A stretch of DNA of 35,978 bases from Burkholderiaceae bacterium (GTDB lineage Bacteria > Pseudomonadota > Gammaproteobacteria > Burkholderiales > Burkholderiaceae_D). Positions 26,176-35,978 of this stretch are shown in pieces. The notes beneath the pieces are model-generated. The model was not told the origin of the DNA. It saw nothing but the letters and a program-made list of their open reading frames with translations, and did not search any database. Position numbers and translations under genes: made by a program. The first letter of the stretch is position 1. Each line of letters opens with the position of its first letter. The DNA is taken from contig JAMNXS010000026.1 in NCBI GenBank assembly GCA_023653025.1, positions 1 to 35,978 of the forward strand, in the 5' to 3' direction.

Positions 26176-27951
26176 GTGGTCGCCATCAAATCCTCCATTC
26201 CCAGCCGCCGTTTCGACGCGGTCGTCGTCGGCGCCGGCGGCTCCGGCATGCGCGCCTCGCTGCAACTGGCCGAGGCCGGCCTGAACGTAGCGGTGCTGTC
26301 GAAAGTCTTCCCGACCCGATCGCACACGGTCGCCGCCCAGGGCGGCGTTGGCGCGTCGCTGGGCAACATGTCCGAGGACAACTGGTACTGGCACATGTTC
26401 GATACCGTCAAGGGCTCCGACTACCTCGGCGACCAGGACGCGATCGAGTTCATGTGCCGCGAAGCGCCAAAGGTCGTCTACGAACTCGAGCACTTCGGCA
26501 TGCCGTTCGACCGCAATCCCGACGGCACCATCTACCAGCGCCCGTTCGGCGGCCACACCGCAAACTTCGGCGAGAAGCCGGTGCAGCGCGCCTGCGCGGC
26601 GGCCGACCGCACCGGCCATGCGATGCTGCACACGCTGTACCAGCGCAACGTACGCGCCAAGACCCATTTCTTCGTCGAATGGATGGCGATCGACCTCGTG
26701 CGCGACGCCGACGGCGACGTGCTGGGCGTGGTCGCGCTCGAGATGGAAACCGGCGACGTCATGATCCTCGAGGCCAAGACCACCGTGTTCGCCACCGGCG
26801 GCGCCGGCCGCATCTGGGCCGCGTCGACCAATGCCTTCATCAATACCGGCGACGGCATGGGGATGGCCGCGCGCGCCGGCCTGCCGCTGGAAGACATGGA
26901 GTTCTGGCAGTTCCACCCGACTGGCGTGTCCGGCGCCGGCGTCCTGATTACCGAGGGCGTGCGCGGCGAGGGCGGCATCCTGATCAACAGCGAGGGCGAG
27001 CGCTTCATGGAGCGCTATGCGCCGACGCTGAAAGATCTTGCGCCGCGCGACTTCGTCTCGCGCTCGATGGACCAGGAAATCAAGGAGGGCCGCGGCTGCG
27101 GACCGAACAAGGACCATGTGCTGCTCGACCTGCGCCACATCGGCGCGGACACCATCCGCAAGCGCCTGCCGTCCATCCTCGAGATCGGCCACAAGTTCGC
27201 CAACGTCGACGCCACCCGGGAGCCGATCCCGGTCGTGCCGACCATCCACTACCAGATGGGCGGCATCCCGACCAACATCCACGGCCAGGTCGTCGCACCG
27301 AAGAACGGCACGCAGGAAGTCGTCAAGGGCCTGTACGCGATCGGCGAATGCGCATGCGTCTCGGTGCATGGCGCAAACCGCCTCGGCACCAACTCGCTGC
27401 TCGACCTGCTGGTCTTCGGCCGCGCGGCCGGCAACCACATCGTCGCGTCCAACCTGAAGTCGCAGAGCCACAAGGCGCTGCCGGCCGACGGCGCCGAGCT
27501 CGCGCTGTCGCGCCTTGACCACCTCGAGTCCTCGACCGGTTCCGAGCGCGTGCAGGACGTTGCCAACGACATCCGCAAGACCATGCAGCAGCATTGCGGC
27601 GTGTTCCGCACGCAGGCGCTGCTGGACGAGGGCGTCGCGAAGATCATGGAACTCGACGAGCGGCGTAAGCAAGTGTCGTTCAAGGACAAGTCCAAGGTCT
27701 TCAACACCGCGCGCGTCGAGGCGCTGGAACTGGACAACCTGATCGAGACCGCGAAGGCGACCATCGTGTCGGCCGCCGCCCGCAGCGAATCGCGCGGCGC
27801 GCACGCGCACAGCGACTTCCCGCAGCGCGACGACGAGCACTGGATGAAGCACACGCTGTTCTTCTCGGAAGGCAATCGCCTGGACTACAAGCCGGTCAGC
27901 ACCAAGCCGCTGACAGTCGAGACCTTCAAGCCGAAGGCACGCACTTTCTAA
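26176..27951 (+). CDS. sdhA: Succinate dehydrogenase flavoprotein subunit
   Basis: 591 residues. FAD-binding [19 protein letters not shown] (about 15-33), the flavin-attachment His in [18 protein letters not shown] (about 42), [20 protein letters not shown] and the substrate Arg region (about 250-300), and C-terminal DEHWMKHT. It oxidises succinate to fumarate and passes electrons to SdhB. The start is GTG 26176 ([14 protein letters not shown]), with GGAG nine bases upstream inside the end of sdhD; longer readings lie in sdhD. FAD attachment should need SdhE, encoded two genes on. Confidence 0.97.
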   Translation: MVAIKSSIPSRRFDAVVVGAGGSGMRASLQLAEAGLNVAVLSKVFPTRSHTVAAQGGVGASLGNMSEDNWYWHMFDTVKGSDYLGDQDAIEFMCREAPKVVYELEHFGMPFDRNPDGTIYQRPFGGHTANFGEKPVQRACAAADRTGHAMLHTLYQRNVRAKTHFFVEWMAIDLVRDADGDVLGVVALEMETGDVMILEAKTTVFATGGAGRIWAASTNAFINTGDGMGMAARAGLPLEDMEFWQFHPTGVSGAGVLITEGVRGEGGILINSEGERFMERYAPTLKDLAPRDFVSRSMDQEIKEGRGCGPNKDHVLLDLRHIGADTIRKRLPSILEIGHKFANVDATREPIPVVPTIHYQMGGIPTNIHGQVVAPKNGTQEVVKGLYAIGECACVSVHGANRLGTNSLLDLLVFGRAAGNHIVASNLKSQSHKALPADGAELALSRLDHLESSTGSERVQDVANDIRKTMQQHCGVFRTQALLDEGVAKIMELDERRKQVSFKDKSKVFNTARVEALELDNLIETAKATIVSAAARSESRGAHAHSDFPQRDDEHWMKHTLFFSEGNRLDYKPVSTKPLTVETFKPKARTF

Positions 27952-27967
27952 CCGCAGGACACCGACC

Positions 27968-28678
27968 ATGCCACGTACAGTCAAATTCCAGATCTACCGC
28001 TACGATCCGGACAAGGATGCGAAGCCTTACATGCAGGACCTGACGGTCGAGCTGCAGGATACCGACAAGATGCTTCTCGACGCGCTGCAGCGGATCAAGG
28101 CCGACGTCGACGACTCGCTCGCGCTGCGCCGCTCGTGCCGCGAGGGCGTCTGCGGCTCCGATGCGATGAACATCAACGGCAAGAACGGGCTGGCCTGCAC
28201 GACCAACCTCAACGAGCTGACCGAGCCGATCGTGCTCCGTCCGTTGCCGGGCCTGCCGGTCATCCGCGACCTGATCGTCGACATGACCAACTTCTTCAAG
28301 CAGTACCACTCGATCAAGCCGTTCCTGGTCAATGAGACCATCGCGCCCGAGAAGGAGCGCCTGCAGTCGCCGGAGGAGCGCGAGGAACTCGACGGCCTCT
28401 ACGAATGCATCCTGTGCGCCTGCTGCTCGACCTCCTGCCCGTCGTTCTGGTGGAACCCGGACAAGTTCGTCGGCCCTGCCGGCCTGCTGCAGGCTTACCG
28501 TTTCATCGCCGACAGCCGCGACCAGGCCACCGCCGAGCGCCTCGACAATCTCGAGGATCCGTACCGGCTGTTCCGCTGCCACTCGATCATGAACTGCGTC
28601 GATGTCTGCCCGAAGGGATTGAACCCGAACAAGGCCATCGGCAAGATCAAGGAACTGCTGGTTCGCCGCGCAGTGTGA
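27968..28678 (+). CDS. sdhB: Succinate dehydrogenase iron-sulfur subunit
   Basis: 236 residues. The 2Fe-2S ligands are in [21 protein letters not shown] (spans about 56-76), the 4Fe-4S and 3Fe-4S ligands in [12 protein letters not shown] and [17 protein letters not shown]. It conducts electrons from SdhA flavin to quinone at the membrane anchor. All cluster Cys are present. It begins 16 bases after sdhA; sdhE follows after five bases. Confidence 0.97.
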   Translation: MPRTVKFQIYRYDPDKDAKPYMQDLTVELQDTDKMLLDALQRIKADVDDSLALRRSCREGVCGSDAMNINGKNGLACTTNLNELTEPIVLRPLPGLPVIRDLIVDMTNFFKQYHSIKPFLVNETIAPEKERLQSPEEREELDGLYECILCACCSTSCPSFWWNPDKFVGPAGLLQAYRFIADSRDQATAERLDNLEDPYRLFRCHSIMNCVDVCPKGLNPNKAIGKIKELLVRRAV

Positions 28679-28683
28679 TCATC

Positions 28684-28956
28684 ATGGAAACCGGCAGGCA
28701 TCAGGACGATCCGAAGAACCGCACGCGGCTGCGCTGGCGCAGCCGCCGCGGCATGCTCGAGAACGACCTGATCCTCACCCGTTTCCTCGACGCGCACGAG
28801 GCGGAGCTGACGGACGAGGAGGTCGATGCGCTGACCCGGCTGCTCGACCTGTCCGACAACGATTTGTTTGGCCTGTTGCTGGGCCAGAAAGAGCCCGAGG
28901 AAGGACTCGACTTGCCGCACGTGAAGGCGTTGCTGGCAAGGTTGCGGCAGGCATAG
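28684..28956 (+). CDS. sdhE: FAD assembly factor SdhE
   Basis: 90 residues, all-alpha SdhE/YgfY family. The RGMLENDLILTRFLD segment contains the RGxxE motif that contacts SdhA during covalent flavinylation. The tail DNDLFGLLLGQKEPEEGL is typical. It starts five bases after sdhB, in the same operon, with a weak ribosome site that suggests coupling. It promotes FAD attachment to SdhA and does not stay in the complex. Confidence 0.93.
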   Translation: METGRHQDDPKNRTRLRWRSRRGMLENDLILTRFLDAHEAELTDEEVDALTRLLDLSDNDLFGLLLGQKEPEEGLDLPHVKALLARLRQA

Positions 28957-29038
28957 GTAGCGACGCCCTGCCGGCTGCCGTGGCTTCAGATGCTGCAGAA
29001 CACCCGAATTCCATTTTTCTTCATTCGAAGGACCAGCC

Positions 29039-30349
29039 ATGACCCACTCTGACGCAAAAGCCACGCTCTCGTTCACCGACGGCACCGCCCCGATCGAGTT
29101 CCCGATCTACAAGGGATCGATCGGTCCGGACGTGGTCGATATCCGCAAGCTGTACGGCGCGACCGGCAAGTTCACCTATGACCCGGGCTTCATGTCGACC
29201 GCGGCCTGCAACTCGTCGATCACCTACATCGACGGCGACAAGGGCGAATTGCTCTACCGCGGCTATCCGATCGAGCAGCTCGCGGTCAATTGCGACTTCC
29301 TCGAGACCTGCTACTTGCTGCTCAACGGCGAACTGCCGAACGCGGACAAGAAGAAGGAATTCAGCAACACCGTGACCCAGCACACGATGGTGCACGAGCA
29401 GATGCAGTTTTTCTTCCGCGGCTTCCGTCGCGACGCGCACCCGATGTCGGTGCTGGTGGGCACGGTCGGTGCGCTGGCGTCGTTCTACCATGACTCGCTC
29501 GACATCAACGACCCGCATCACCGCGAAGTGTCGGCGATCCGGCTGGTCGCGAAGATGCCGACGCTGGTTGCCATGGCCTACAAGTACTCGGTCGGCCAGC
29601 CGTTCGTCTACCCGCGCAACGACCTGTCGTACAGCGCGAACTTTATGCGCATGATGTTCGCCACCCCGGCCGAGGACTACAAGGTCAACGACGTGCTGGT
29701 GCGCGCGCTCGACCGCATCCTGATCCTGCACGCCGACCACGAGCAGAACGCATCGACCTCGACCGTCCGCCTGGCCGGTTCGTCGGGTGCCAACCCGTTT
29801 GCCTGCATCGCGGCCGGCATCGCCTGCTTGTGGGGCCCGGCGCACGGCGGCGCGAACGAAGCGGCCCTGCAGATGCTGCAGGACATACAGCGCGACGGCG
29901 GCGTTGCGAAGATCGGAGAGTTTGTCGAGAAGGTCAAGGACAAGAACTCGAACGTCAAGCTGATGGGCTTCGGCCACCGCGTGTACAAGAACTACGATCC
30001 GCGCGCCAAGCTGATGCGTGACACCTGCCATGAAGTGCTGAACGAACTCGGGCTCGAGAACGACCCGCTGTTCAAGCTGGCGATGGCGCTGGAGAAGATC
30101 GCGCTGGAAGACGATTACTTCGTGTCGCGCAAGCTGTACCCGAACGTCGATTTCTACTCGGGCATCGTGCAGTCGGCGCTCGGCATTCCGGTGTCGCTGT
30201 TCACCGGCATCTTCGCGATGGCGCGCACCGTCGGCTGGATCGCGCAGTGGAACGAGATGATCTCGGATCCAGAGCAGAAGATCGGCCGTCCGCGCCAGCT
30301 GTTCGTGGGCTCGCCGCGGCGCGACGTGCCGCCGATCGCGCAGCGCTGA
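29039..30349 (+). CDS. gltA: Citrate synthase, type II
   Basis: 436 residues as expected for the NADH-sensitive hexameric enzyme of Gram-negatives. Active-site residues: [19 protein letters not shown] (about 235), [14 protein letters not shown] (about 310) and the catalytic Asp in NVDFYSG (about 370). It condenses oxaloacetate and acetyl-CoA to citrate. AAGGA is seven bases before the ATG. It lies 82 bases after sdhE with no terminator between, so it may be partly cotranscribed; a weak terminator-like hairpin follows. Confidence 0.97.
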   Translation: MTHSDAKATLSFTDGTAPIEFPIYKGSIGPDVVDIRKLYGATGKFTYDPGFMSTAACNSSITYIDGDKGELLYRGYPIEQLAVNCDFLETCYLLLNGELPNADKKKEFSNTVTQHTMVHEQMQFFFRGFRRDAHPMSVLVGTVGALASFYHDSLDINDPHHREVSAIRLVAKMPTLVAMAYKYSVGQPFVYPRNDLSYSANFMRMMFATPAEDYKVNDVLVRALDRILILHADHEQNASTSTVRLAGSSGANPFACIAAGIACLWGPAHGGANEAALQMLQDIQRDGGVAKIGEFVEKVKDKNSNVKLMGFGHRVYKNYDPRAKLMRDTCHEVLNELGLENDPLFKLAMALEKIALEDDYFVSRKLYPNVDFYSGIVQSALGIPVSLFTGIFAMARTVGWIAQWNEMISDPEQKIGRPRQLFVGSPRRDVPPIAQR

Positions 30350-30359
30350 GCGCCTGATG

Positions 30360-30391
30360 GAGCGGGCTGCGGCCCGCTCTGCTCCGATTTT
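30360..30391 (+). terminator. Weak terminator-like hairpin after gltA
   Basis: Perfect 8-bp stem GAGCGGGC/GCCCGCTC with TGCG loop (30360-30379). The T tract is delayed and only four T long, so it may be leaky and allow read-through to odhA. Confidence 0.45.
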
Positions 30392-30553
30392 GTCAAACAG
30401 GAAACTTAAGCGACGTTTTGTGCTGGGCCGTTGTGTTACTCTTGGCCTGGCGCAAACGCGCGCATGATTCGGATCAAGCCCTTCCCGCAACTTGATTTGC
30501 AATCCGCTAACCGGCGAGGCCGGGTCGCGGAAGGTTGATAAACCCGCTATTTG

Positions 30554-30570
30554 CTTCGCGAAACGCGAAG
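30554..30570 (+). other. Hairpin just before the odhA ribosome site
   Basis: Perfect 7-bp stem CTTCGCG/CGCGAAG with AAA loop, directly followed by AAAGGTGAGC and the odhA ATG. Could set mRNA stability or access to the ribosome site. The rest of the 235-base gap shows no clear promoter to me. Confidence 0.5.
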
Positions 30571-30584
30571 AAAGGTGAGCAGCG

Positions 30585-33440
30585 ATGATGCAGCAACAAT
30601 TCTCCAATTCGTACCTGTTTGGAGGCAACGCCCCGTACGTGGAAGAACTGTACGAGGCTTACCTTTTGAATCCCGGCGCCGTGCCCGACAACTGGCGCGC
30701 CTACTTCGACGCGATGCAAAACGTGCCCGCCGTCGACGGCAGCGACCGGCCCGATGTGCCGCATGCCAGCGTGGTCGCATCCTTCGCCGAGCGCGCCAAG
30801 CTCGGTCCGATCCGTACGGTGTCCGCATCGGCCGATGTCGAGATGGGGCGCAAGCGCGTCGCCGTCACCCAGCTGATCGCCGCCTACCGCTTTCTCGGCA
30901 CCCAATGGGCCAACCTCGACCCGCTGCAGCGCCAGGAGCGCCCGAACATTCCCGAGCTCGAGCCGTCGTTCTACGGCTTCACTGATGCCGATCTCGACAC
31001 CGTCTTCAACATCAGCAACACCTACTTCGGCCCCGAGACCGCCTCGCTGCGCGATCTGCTGCAGGCGCTGCGCGACACTTACTGCCGCTCGATCGGCGCC
31101 GAATTCCAGTACATGACCGATCCTGCGCAGAAGCGCTGGATGCAGGAGAGTCTCGAGGGTTCCCGCGCGAACCCCAATTTCACCCGCGAGCAGAAAAAGC
31201 ATATTCTCGACCGCCTGACTGCGGCCGAGGGCCTCGAACGCTACCTGCACACCCGATACGTCGGTCAGAAGCGCTTCTCGCTCGAGGGCGGCGAGAGCTT
31301 CATCGCCTCGCTCGATGAAGTCATTCAGCGCGCCGGCGCGCAGGGCGTGCAGGAAATCGTGATCGGCATGGCGCATCGCGGGCGCCTGAACGTGCTTGTC
31401 AACATCCTCGGCAAGATGCCACAGGATTTGTTCGCCGAGTTCGAAGGCAAGCACGCCGACGACCTGCCGGCCGGCGACGTCAAGTATCACCAGGGCTTCT
31501 CGTCCGACATCTCGACCCCGGGCGGCCCGGTGCACCTGTCGCTGGCGTTCAACCCGTCGCACCTCGAGATCGTCAATCCGGTCGTCGAGGGCTCGGTCAA
31601 GGCGCGCATGGATCGGCGCGGCGACCGCGAGGGCAAGCAGGTGCTACCTATCCTGGTGCATGGCGATGCGGCCTTCGCCGGCCAGGGCGTGGTGATGGAG
31701 ACCCTGAACCTCGCGCAGACCCGCGGCTACGGCACCGGCGGCACCGTTCATATCGTCATCAACAACCAGATCGGCTTTACCACCTCCGACCCGCGCGACA
31801 CCCGCTCGACGCTGTACTGCTCGGACGTGGTCAAGATGATCGAGGCGCCGGTGCTGCACGTGAACGGCGACGACCCCGAGGCCGTCGTGTTCGCCACGCA
31901 AATCGCGCTCGACTTCCGCATGCAGTTCCAGAAAGACGTGGTGGTCGACATCGTTTGCTTCCGCAAGCTCGGCCACAACGAGCAGGACACGCCGTCGCTG
32001 ACACAGCCGCTGATGTACAAGAAGATCGGCCAGCATCCGGGCACGCGCAAGCTGTACGCCGACCGCCTGTCGATGCAGGGCACGATCGCTGCTGACGGCG
32101 GCGACCAGATGGTCAAGGATTACCGCCAGGCGATGGACGAGGGACGCCACACGGTTGATCCTGTCATCTCGAACTTCAAGAACAAGTACGCGGTCGACTG
32201 GATGCCGTTCCTGAACCGCAAGTGGACCGACTCCGCGGATACCGCCGTGCCGGCGACGGAGCTCAAGCGGCTGTCCGAGCGGATCACGACCGTGCCCGAG
32301 AATTTCAAGGTGCATCCGCTGGTCGAGAAAGTGCTGGCCGACCGCGCCGCCATGGGCCGCGGCGACATGAACCTCGACTGGGGCATGGGCGAGCATCTCG
32401 CGTTCGCATCGCTGCTGTCGTCCGGCTACGCGGTGCGCATCACCGGCCAGGATGCCGGGCGCGGCACCTTCACCCACCGCCACTCGGTGCTGCACGACCA
32501 GAACCGCGAGAAATGGGATGCGGGCAACTACATTCCGCTGCAGCACATTTCCGACCAGCAGGCACCGTTTACCGTGATCGACTCGGTACTCTCCGAAGAG
32601 GCAGTGCTGGCGTTCGAGTACGGTTACTCGACGGCTGAGCCGAACACGCTGACCATCTGGGAAGCCCAGTTCGGCGATTTCGTCAACGGCGCCCAAGTCG
32701 TCATCGACCAGTTCATCAGCTCGGGCGAGGTCAAATGGGGTCGCGCTTCGGGCCTGGTGATGATGCTGCCGCACGGCTATGAGGGGCAGGGTCCCGAACA
32801 CTCGTCGGCCCGCGTCGAGCGCTTCCTGCAACTGTCGGCCGACAACAACATGCAGGTCGTGCAGCCGACTACGGCCGCACAGATTTTCCACCTGTTGCGG
32901 CGCCAGATGATCCGCCTGTTCCGCAAGCCGCTGGTGATCTTCACGCCGAAGTCCCTGTTGCGCAACAAGGATGCAGGCTCGCCGCTGTCCGAGCTGGTCA
33001 AGGGCTCGTTCCAGACCGTGATCGGCGAGGTGGACGCCAAGCTCGATCCGAAGAAGGTCAAGCGCGTGCTGGCCTGCTCGGGCAAGGTGTACTACGACCT
33101 CGTCAATGCGCGCAAGGAGCGCGGCGCGGACGACATCGCGATCATCCGCGTCGAGCAGCTGTATCCGTTCCCGCACAAGGCCTTCGCCGCCGAACTCAAG
33201 AGCTTCCCGAACTTCGGCGAACTGGTCTGGGTGCAGGACGAGCCGCAGAACCAGGGCGCCTGGTTCCAGATCCAGCACAACATCTTCGAGAACCTCGCAG
33301 ACGGCCAGAAACTGGCTTATGCCGGCCGCCCCGCTTCTGCATCGCCCGCGGTCGGCTACTACGACAAGCACTATGCGCAGCTGAAGGCACTGATCGACAC
33401 GGCGTTTTCCAAACTCAAGGGCTTCGTGCTCACAAAATAA
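30585..33440 (+). CDS. odhA: 2-oxoglutarate dehydrogenase E1 component
   Basis: 951 residues (E. coli SucA 933). The N-terminal SNSYLFGGNAPYVEELYEAYL helix binds the E2 core. Thiamine diphosphate core: EIVIGMAHRGRLNVLVNI (about 262), HGDAAFAGQGVVMETLN (about 358), and INNQIGFTTSDPRD with the metal-binding Asn. The C-terminal transketolase-like half includes GQDAGRGTFTHRHSVLHDQ. It decarboxylates 2-oxoglutarate and loads succinyl on lipoyl-E2. Two adjacent ATGs (30585, 30588) follow AAGGTGA. It heads odhA-odhB-lpdA. Confidence 0.97.
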   Translation: MMQQQFSNSYLFGGNAPYVEELYEAYLLNPGAVPDNWRAYFDAMQNVPAVDGSDRPDVPHASVVASFAERAKLGPIRTVSASADVEMGRKRVAVTQLIAAYRFLGTQWANLDPLQRQERPNIPELEPSFYGFTDADLDTVFNISNTYFGPETASLRDLLQALRDTYCRSIGAEFQYMTDPAQKRWMQESLEGSRANPNFTREQKKHILDRLTAAEGLERYLHTRYVGQKRFSLEGGESFIASLDEVIQRAGAQGVQEIVIGMAHRGRLNVLVNILGKMPQDLFAEFEGKHADDLPAGDVKYHQGFSSDISTPGGPVHLSLAFNPSHLEIVNPVVEGSVKARMDRRGDREGKQVLPILVHGDAAFAGQGVVMETLNLAQTRGYGTGGTVHIVINNQIGFTTSDPRDTRSTLYCSDVVKMIEAPVLHVNGDDPEAVVFATQIALDFRMQFQKDVVVDIVCFRKLGHNEQDTPSLTQPLMYKKIGQHPGTRKLYADRLSMQGTIAADGGDQMVKDYRQAMDEGRHTVDPVISNFKNKYAVDWMPFLNRKWTDSADTAVPATELKRLSERITTVPENFKVHPLVEKVLADRAAMGRGDMNLDWGMGEHLAFASLLSSGYAVRITGQDAGRGTFTHRHSVLHDQNREKWDAGNYIPLQHISDQQAPFTVIDSVLSEEAVLAFEYGYSTAEPNTLTIWEAQFGDFVNGAQVVIDQFISSGEVKWGRASGLVMMLPHGYEGQGPEHSSARVERFLQLSADNNMQVVQPTTAAQIFHLLRRQMIRLFRKPLVIFTPKSLLRNKDAGSPLSELVKGSFQTVIGEVDAKLDPKKVKRVLACSGKVYYDLVNARKERGADDIAIIRVEQLYPFPHKAFAAELKSFPNFGELVWVQDEPQNQGAWFQIQHNIFENLADGQKLAYAGRPASASPAVGYYDKHYAQLKALIDTAFSKLKGFVLTK

Positions 33441-33500
33441 AGACCCCGCACGGGACCGGATGCCGGCGCCGTGCGCGACAAACCCGAAACGGAGAATGTG

Positions 33501-34772
33501 ATGGCAATTCTTGAAGTCCCAGTACCGCAGCTGTCGGAATCGGTCGCCGAGGCGACCCTGCTTCAATGGCACAAGAAAGTCGGCGAGGCCGTGGGCCGCG
33601 ACGAGAACCTGATCGACATCGAGACCGACAAGGTCGTGCTGGAACTGCCTGCGCCGGCGCAGGGCGTGATCGTCGAGATCCTGAAGGGCGACGGCAGCAC
33701 GGTGGTCGCCGGCGAGATCATCGCCCGGATCGATACGGAAGCCACGGCTTCGGCCGCAGCAGCGGCTGGCTCAGCGGCTGGCTCAGCGACCCCCGCTGCT
33801 GCGGCGCCGGCCGCGGTCGCTGCCGCTTTGGCACCTGCGGCAGCGAACAGCAGCGCGATCGCGATGCCGGCCGCCGCCAAAATGCTGGCCGAGAACAAGA
33901 TGTCGGCCGATGCGGTACCGGGTACCGGCCGCGATGGTCGCGTCACCAAGGGCGACGTGATCAACGCGTTGGCCCAGCCGGCCGCGAGGGCGCCTGCACC
34001 TGCGCCCGCACCCGCTGCCGCGCGTCCGTCGTTGCCGGCGGTCCCGGCGCCGGTGGCCACCGACCTCGGCGATCGTCCGGAGCAGCGTGTGCCGATGAGC
34101 CGCCTGCGCGCGCGGATCGCCGAGCGCCTGCTCGAGTCGCAGGCGACCAATGCCATCCTGACGACCTTCAACGAGGTCAACATGCAGCCGGTCATGGACC
34201 TGCGCAACAAGTACAAGGACAAGTTCGAGAAAGAGCACGGCGTGAAGATGGGCTTCATGTCCTTCTTCGTGAAGGCTGCCGTCGCCGCGCTGAAGAAATA
34301 CCCAGTGCTCAACGCATCGATCGACGGCAACGACGTCGTCTACCACGGCTACTTCGACATCGGGATCGCCGTCGGCTCGCCGCGCGGCCTCGTCGTGCCC
34401 ATCCTGCGCAATGTCGACCAGATGAGCATTGCCGAAATCGAGAAGAAGATCGGCGATTTCGGCCAGAAGGCGAAGGACGGCAAGCTGACGCTCGACGAAC
34501 TGACCGGCGGCACGTTCTCGATCTCGAACGGCGGCGTCTTCGGCTCGATGCTGTCGACCCCGATCATCAACCCGCCGCAGTCCGCCATCCTTGGCGTACA
34601 TGCGACGAAGGAGCGCGCGGTGGTCGAGAACGGGCAGATCGTGATCCGGCCGATGAATTATCTGGCGATGTCGTATGACCATCGCCTGATCGACGGCCGC
34701 GAAGCCGTGCTCGGCCTGGTGGCGATGAAGGAAGCGCTGGAAGACCCGGCGCGCTTGTTGCTGGATTTGTGA
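33501..34772 (+). CDS. odhB: 2-oxoglutarate dehydrogenase E2 (dihydrolipoyl succinyltransferase)
   Basis: 423 residues. One N-terminal lipoyl domain with the modified Lys in [13 protein letters not shown] (about 43), then a flexible Ala/Pro-rich linker (about 80-125), a peripheral E1/E3-binding domain ([18 protein letters not shown], about 117-150), a second Ala/Pro linker and the acyltransferase domain with [14 protein letters not shown] near the end, whose His and Asp are catalytic. It forms the 24-mer core. GGAG lies seven bases before ATG 33501. Downstream of it lies a REP-like repeat before lpdA. Confidence 0.97.
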   Translation: MAILEVPVPQLSESVAEATLLQWHKKVGEAVGRDENLIDIETDKVVLELPAPAQGVIVEILKGDGSTVVAGEIIARIDTEATASAAAAAGSAAGSATPAAAAPAAVAAALAPAAANSSAIAMPAAAKMLAENKMSADAVPGTGRDGRVTKGDVINALAQPAARAPAPAPAPAAARPSLPAVPAPVATDLGDRPEQRVPMSRLRARIAERLLESQATNAILTTFNEVNMQPVMDLRNKYKDKFEKEHGVKMGFMSFFVKAAVAALKKYPVLNASIDGNDVVYHGYFDIGIAVGSPRGLVVPILRNVDQMSIAEIEKKIGDFGQKAKDGKLTLDELTGGTFSISNGGVFGSMLSTPIINPPQSAILGVHATKERAVVENGQIVIRPMNYLAMSYDHRLIDGREAVLGLVAMKEALEDPARLLLDL

Positions 34773-34806
34773 TCCCACTTCATTGACATTCATTTCCCAA
34801 CGCCGC

Positions 34807-34896
34807 GTGGCGGGTATCGCCTGCGGCTCTACCCGCCCTACGGCCTGCCTCAGGGGATGAGCCGTAGGGCGGATAGAGCGAAGCGATATCCGCCAC
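34807..34896. repeat. REP/BIME-like inverted repeat between odhB and lpdA
   Basis: Two arms, 34807-34844 and 34861-34896, are inverted imperfect copies: outer GTGGCGG against CCGCCAC, inner CCCTACGGC against GCCGTAGGG. Each arm folds on its own (GGCGGGTA/TACCCGCC and GGCGGAT/ATCCGCC), like a pair of repetitive extragenic palindromes. Similar GTAGGGCGGAT sequences are scattered through many proteobacterial genomes. A small hairpin (CGACATC-CGAT-GATGTCG, 34904-34921) follows. No transposase is in the window. Confidence 0.75.
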
Positions 34897-34944
34897 CGGT
34901 TTGCGACATCCGATGATGTCGGAACAGACGAAGCGAGAACAAAT

Positions 34945-35978
34945 ATGTCAAAGAATTTCGACGTCGTCGTGATCGGCGGCGGCCCCGGCGGCTACGTGGC
35001 CGCGATCCGCGCCGCGCAACTCGGAATGTCGGTGGCCTGCATCGACGAATGGAAAAACGAGCAGGGCGGCCCGGCGCTGGGCGGCACCTGTACCAATGTC
35101 GGCTGCATACCGTCGAAGGCGATGCTGCAGTCGTCCGAGCATTTCGACCATGCGCAGCATGGCTTCGCCGAGCACGGCATCGAGGTCAAGGGCGTCAAAC
35201 TCAACCTCGCGCAGATGCTGGGCCGCAAGAACGCTGTCGTCAAGCAGAACAACGACGGCATCCAGTACCTGTTCAAGAAGAACAAGGTGACTTTCCTGCA
35301 TGGCCGCGGCTCGTTTGTGAGGGCCGATGCCGACGGCTACGAGATCGCGGTGTCCGCGCCGGCTGCCGAGTCGGTCAGGGGCAGGCACGTGATCGTCGCC
35401 ACCGGCTCCAGTCCGCGCGCCTTGCCCGACGCGCCGTTCGACGAGCAGCTGATCCTCTCCAACACGGGTGCGCTGGCCATCGACACCGTGCCGAAGAAGC
35501 TGGGCGTGATCGGCGCCGGCGTGATCGGCCTCGAGATGGGCAGCGTCTGGCGCCGCCTGGGCGCCGAGGTGACCATCCTCGAGGCGATGCCGACCTTCCT
35601 CGCCGCTGCTGACGAGCAGGTGGCCAAAGAGGCGTACAAGCTGTTCGTCAAGCAGGGACTGAGCATCGAGATGGGCGTCAGGATCGGCGCGATCAGAAAA
35701 GGTGCAAAGGATGTCACCGTCGAGTACGCCGATGCGAAGGGTGAAGCGCATACTATCGTGGTCGATCGGCTCGTCGTGTCGATCGGTCGCGTGCCGAACA
35801 CGACCGGGCTGAATCCGGAGGCCGTCGGCCTGAAACTCGACGAGCGCGGCTTCATTGTCGTCGATGCGGACTGCAAATCCAGCCTGCCGAACGTCTGGGC
35901 TGTCGGCGACGTCGTGCGCGGCCCGATGCTGGCCCACAAGTCGGAGGAGGAAGGCGTCGCGGTGGCCGAGCGCATTGC
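34945..35978 (+). CDS. lpdA: Dihydrolipoyl dehydrogenase (E3), 3' end cut by window
   Basis: The frame is open from ATG 34945 to the window end, about 344 of some 475 residues. FAD-binding VVVIGGGPGGYVAAIRAAQLG (residues 6-26), redox disulfide in GGTCTNVGCIPSK (about 45-57), NAD-binding VIGAGVIGLEMGSVWRRLG (about 190), and the second FAD contact NVWAVGDVVRGPMLAHKSEE (about 316). The dimerisation domain with the catalytic His-Glu lies outside. It reoxidises lipoyl-E2 for the 2-oxoglutarate and perhaps pyruvate complexes. The repeat upstream may uncouple its mRNA from odhAB. Ribosome site weak. Confidence 0.96.
   Translation, partial: MSKNFDVVVIGGGPGGYVAAIRAAQLGMSVACIDEWKNEQGGPALGGTCTNVGCIPSKAMLQSSEHFDHAQHGFAEHGIEVKGVKLNLAQMLGRKNAVVKQNNDGIQYLFKKNKVTFLHGRGSFVRADADGYEIAVSAPAAESVRGRHVIVATGSSPRALPDAPFDEQLILSNTGALAIDTVPKKLGVIGAGVIGLEMGSVWRRLGAEVTILEAMPTFLAAADEQVAKEAYKLFVKQGLSIEMGVRIGAIRKGAKDVTVEYADAKGEAHTIVVDRLVVSIGRVPNTTGLNPEAVGLKLDERGFIVVDADCKSSLPNVWAVGDVVRGPMLAHKSEEEGVAVAERI

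Overview
The window reads as a GC-rich chromosome segment of a betaproteobacterium of the order Burkholderiales. The main grounds are the gene orders thrS-infC-rpmI-rplT-pheS-pheT-ihfA-merR (with a tRNA-Val just upstream) and GntR-sdhCDAB-sdhE-gltA-odhA-odhB-lpdA with mdh divergent and acnA nearby. A large protein resembling DUF2863, which I associate with this order, supports this. Family-level placement (Oxalobacteraceae-like?) is only a guess. Nearly all of the window is core chromosome; I see no phage, insertion sequence or CRISPR array.

Layout. (1) 1-3134: 3-oxoacid CoA-transferase subunits (the first cut by the window edge), a convergent 3-hydroxybutyrate dehydrogenase, and an alpha/beta hydrolase. 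The first three fit ketone-body or polyhydroxybutyrate turnover. (2) 3137-6143: relA, with a degenerate hydrolase site, followed by a small Phd/ParE-type toxin-antitoxin pair. (3) 6198-7033: tRNA-Val(GAC) with a clear promoter and terminator, and a convergent PaiB-like gene. (4) 7106-14989: the translation cluster. It has several leader signals: an extended -10 promoter, small ORF and terminator before thrS; an ATA start for infC; a structured rpmI leader; and an attenuator-like terminator before pheS. (5) 15035-18349: a gene-poor, relatively AT-rich stretch with a candidate minus-strand small RNA, three bactofilin genes, an M23 peptidase and tRNA-Pro(GGG). (6) 18427-24299, minus strand: DUF2863-like gene, a 69-aa membrane protein, acnA, a small MliC-like exported protein, mdh. 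(7) 24374-35978: a palindromic operator candidate, a GntR/HutC-type regulator, sdhCDAB-sdhE, gltA, odhA-odhB, a REP-like inverted repeat and lpdA (cut by the window edge).

How it fits together: mdh, gltA, acnA, odhAB-lpdA and sdhCDAB cover most of the TCA cycle. Isocitrate dehydrogenase, succinyl-CoA synthetase and fumarase are not in the window. The GntR gene sits between mdh and sdh, with a palindrome between it and the mdh promoter, so it is the obvious candidate local regulator. The three bactofilins and the M23 peptidase look like a cell-shape module (polymer scaffold plus peptidoglycan hydrolase).

The least explained feature is the minus-strand transcription unit at 15035-15163. It has a promoter, no ORF, two CU-rich anti-Shine-Dalgarno segments and a strong intrinsic terminator, which is the architecture of an Hfq-type small RNA. 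All calls come from reading the sequence; no database search was run.
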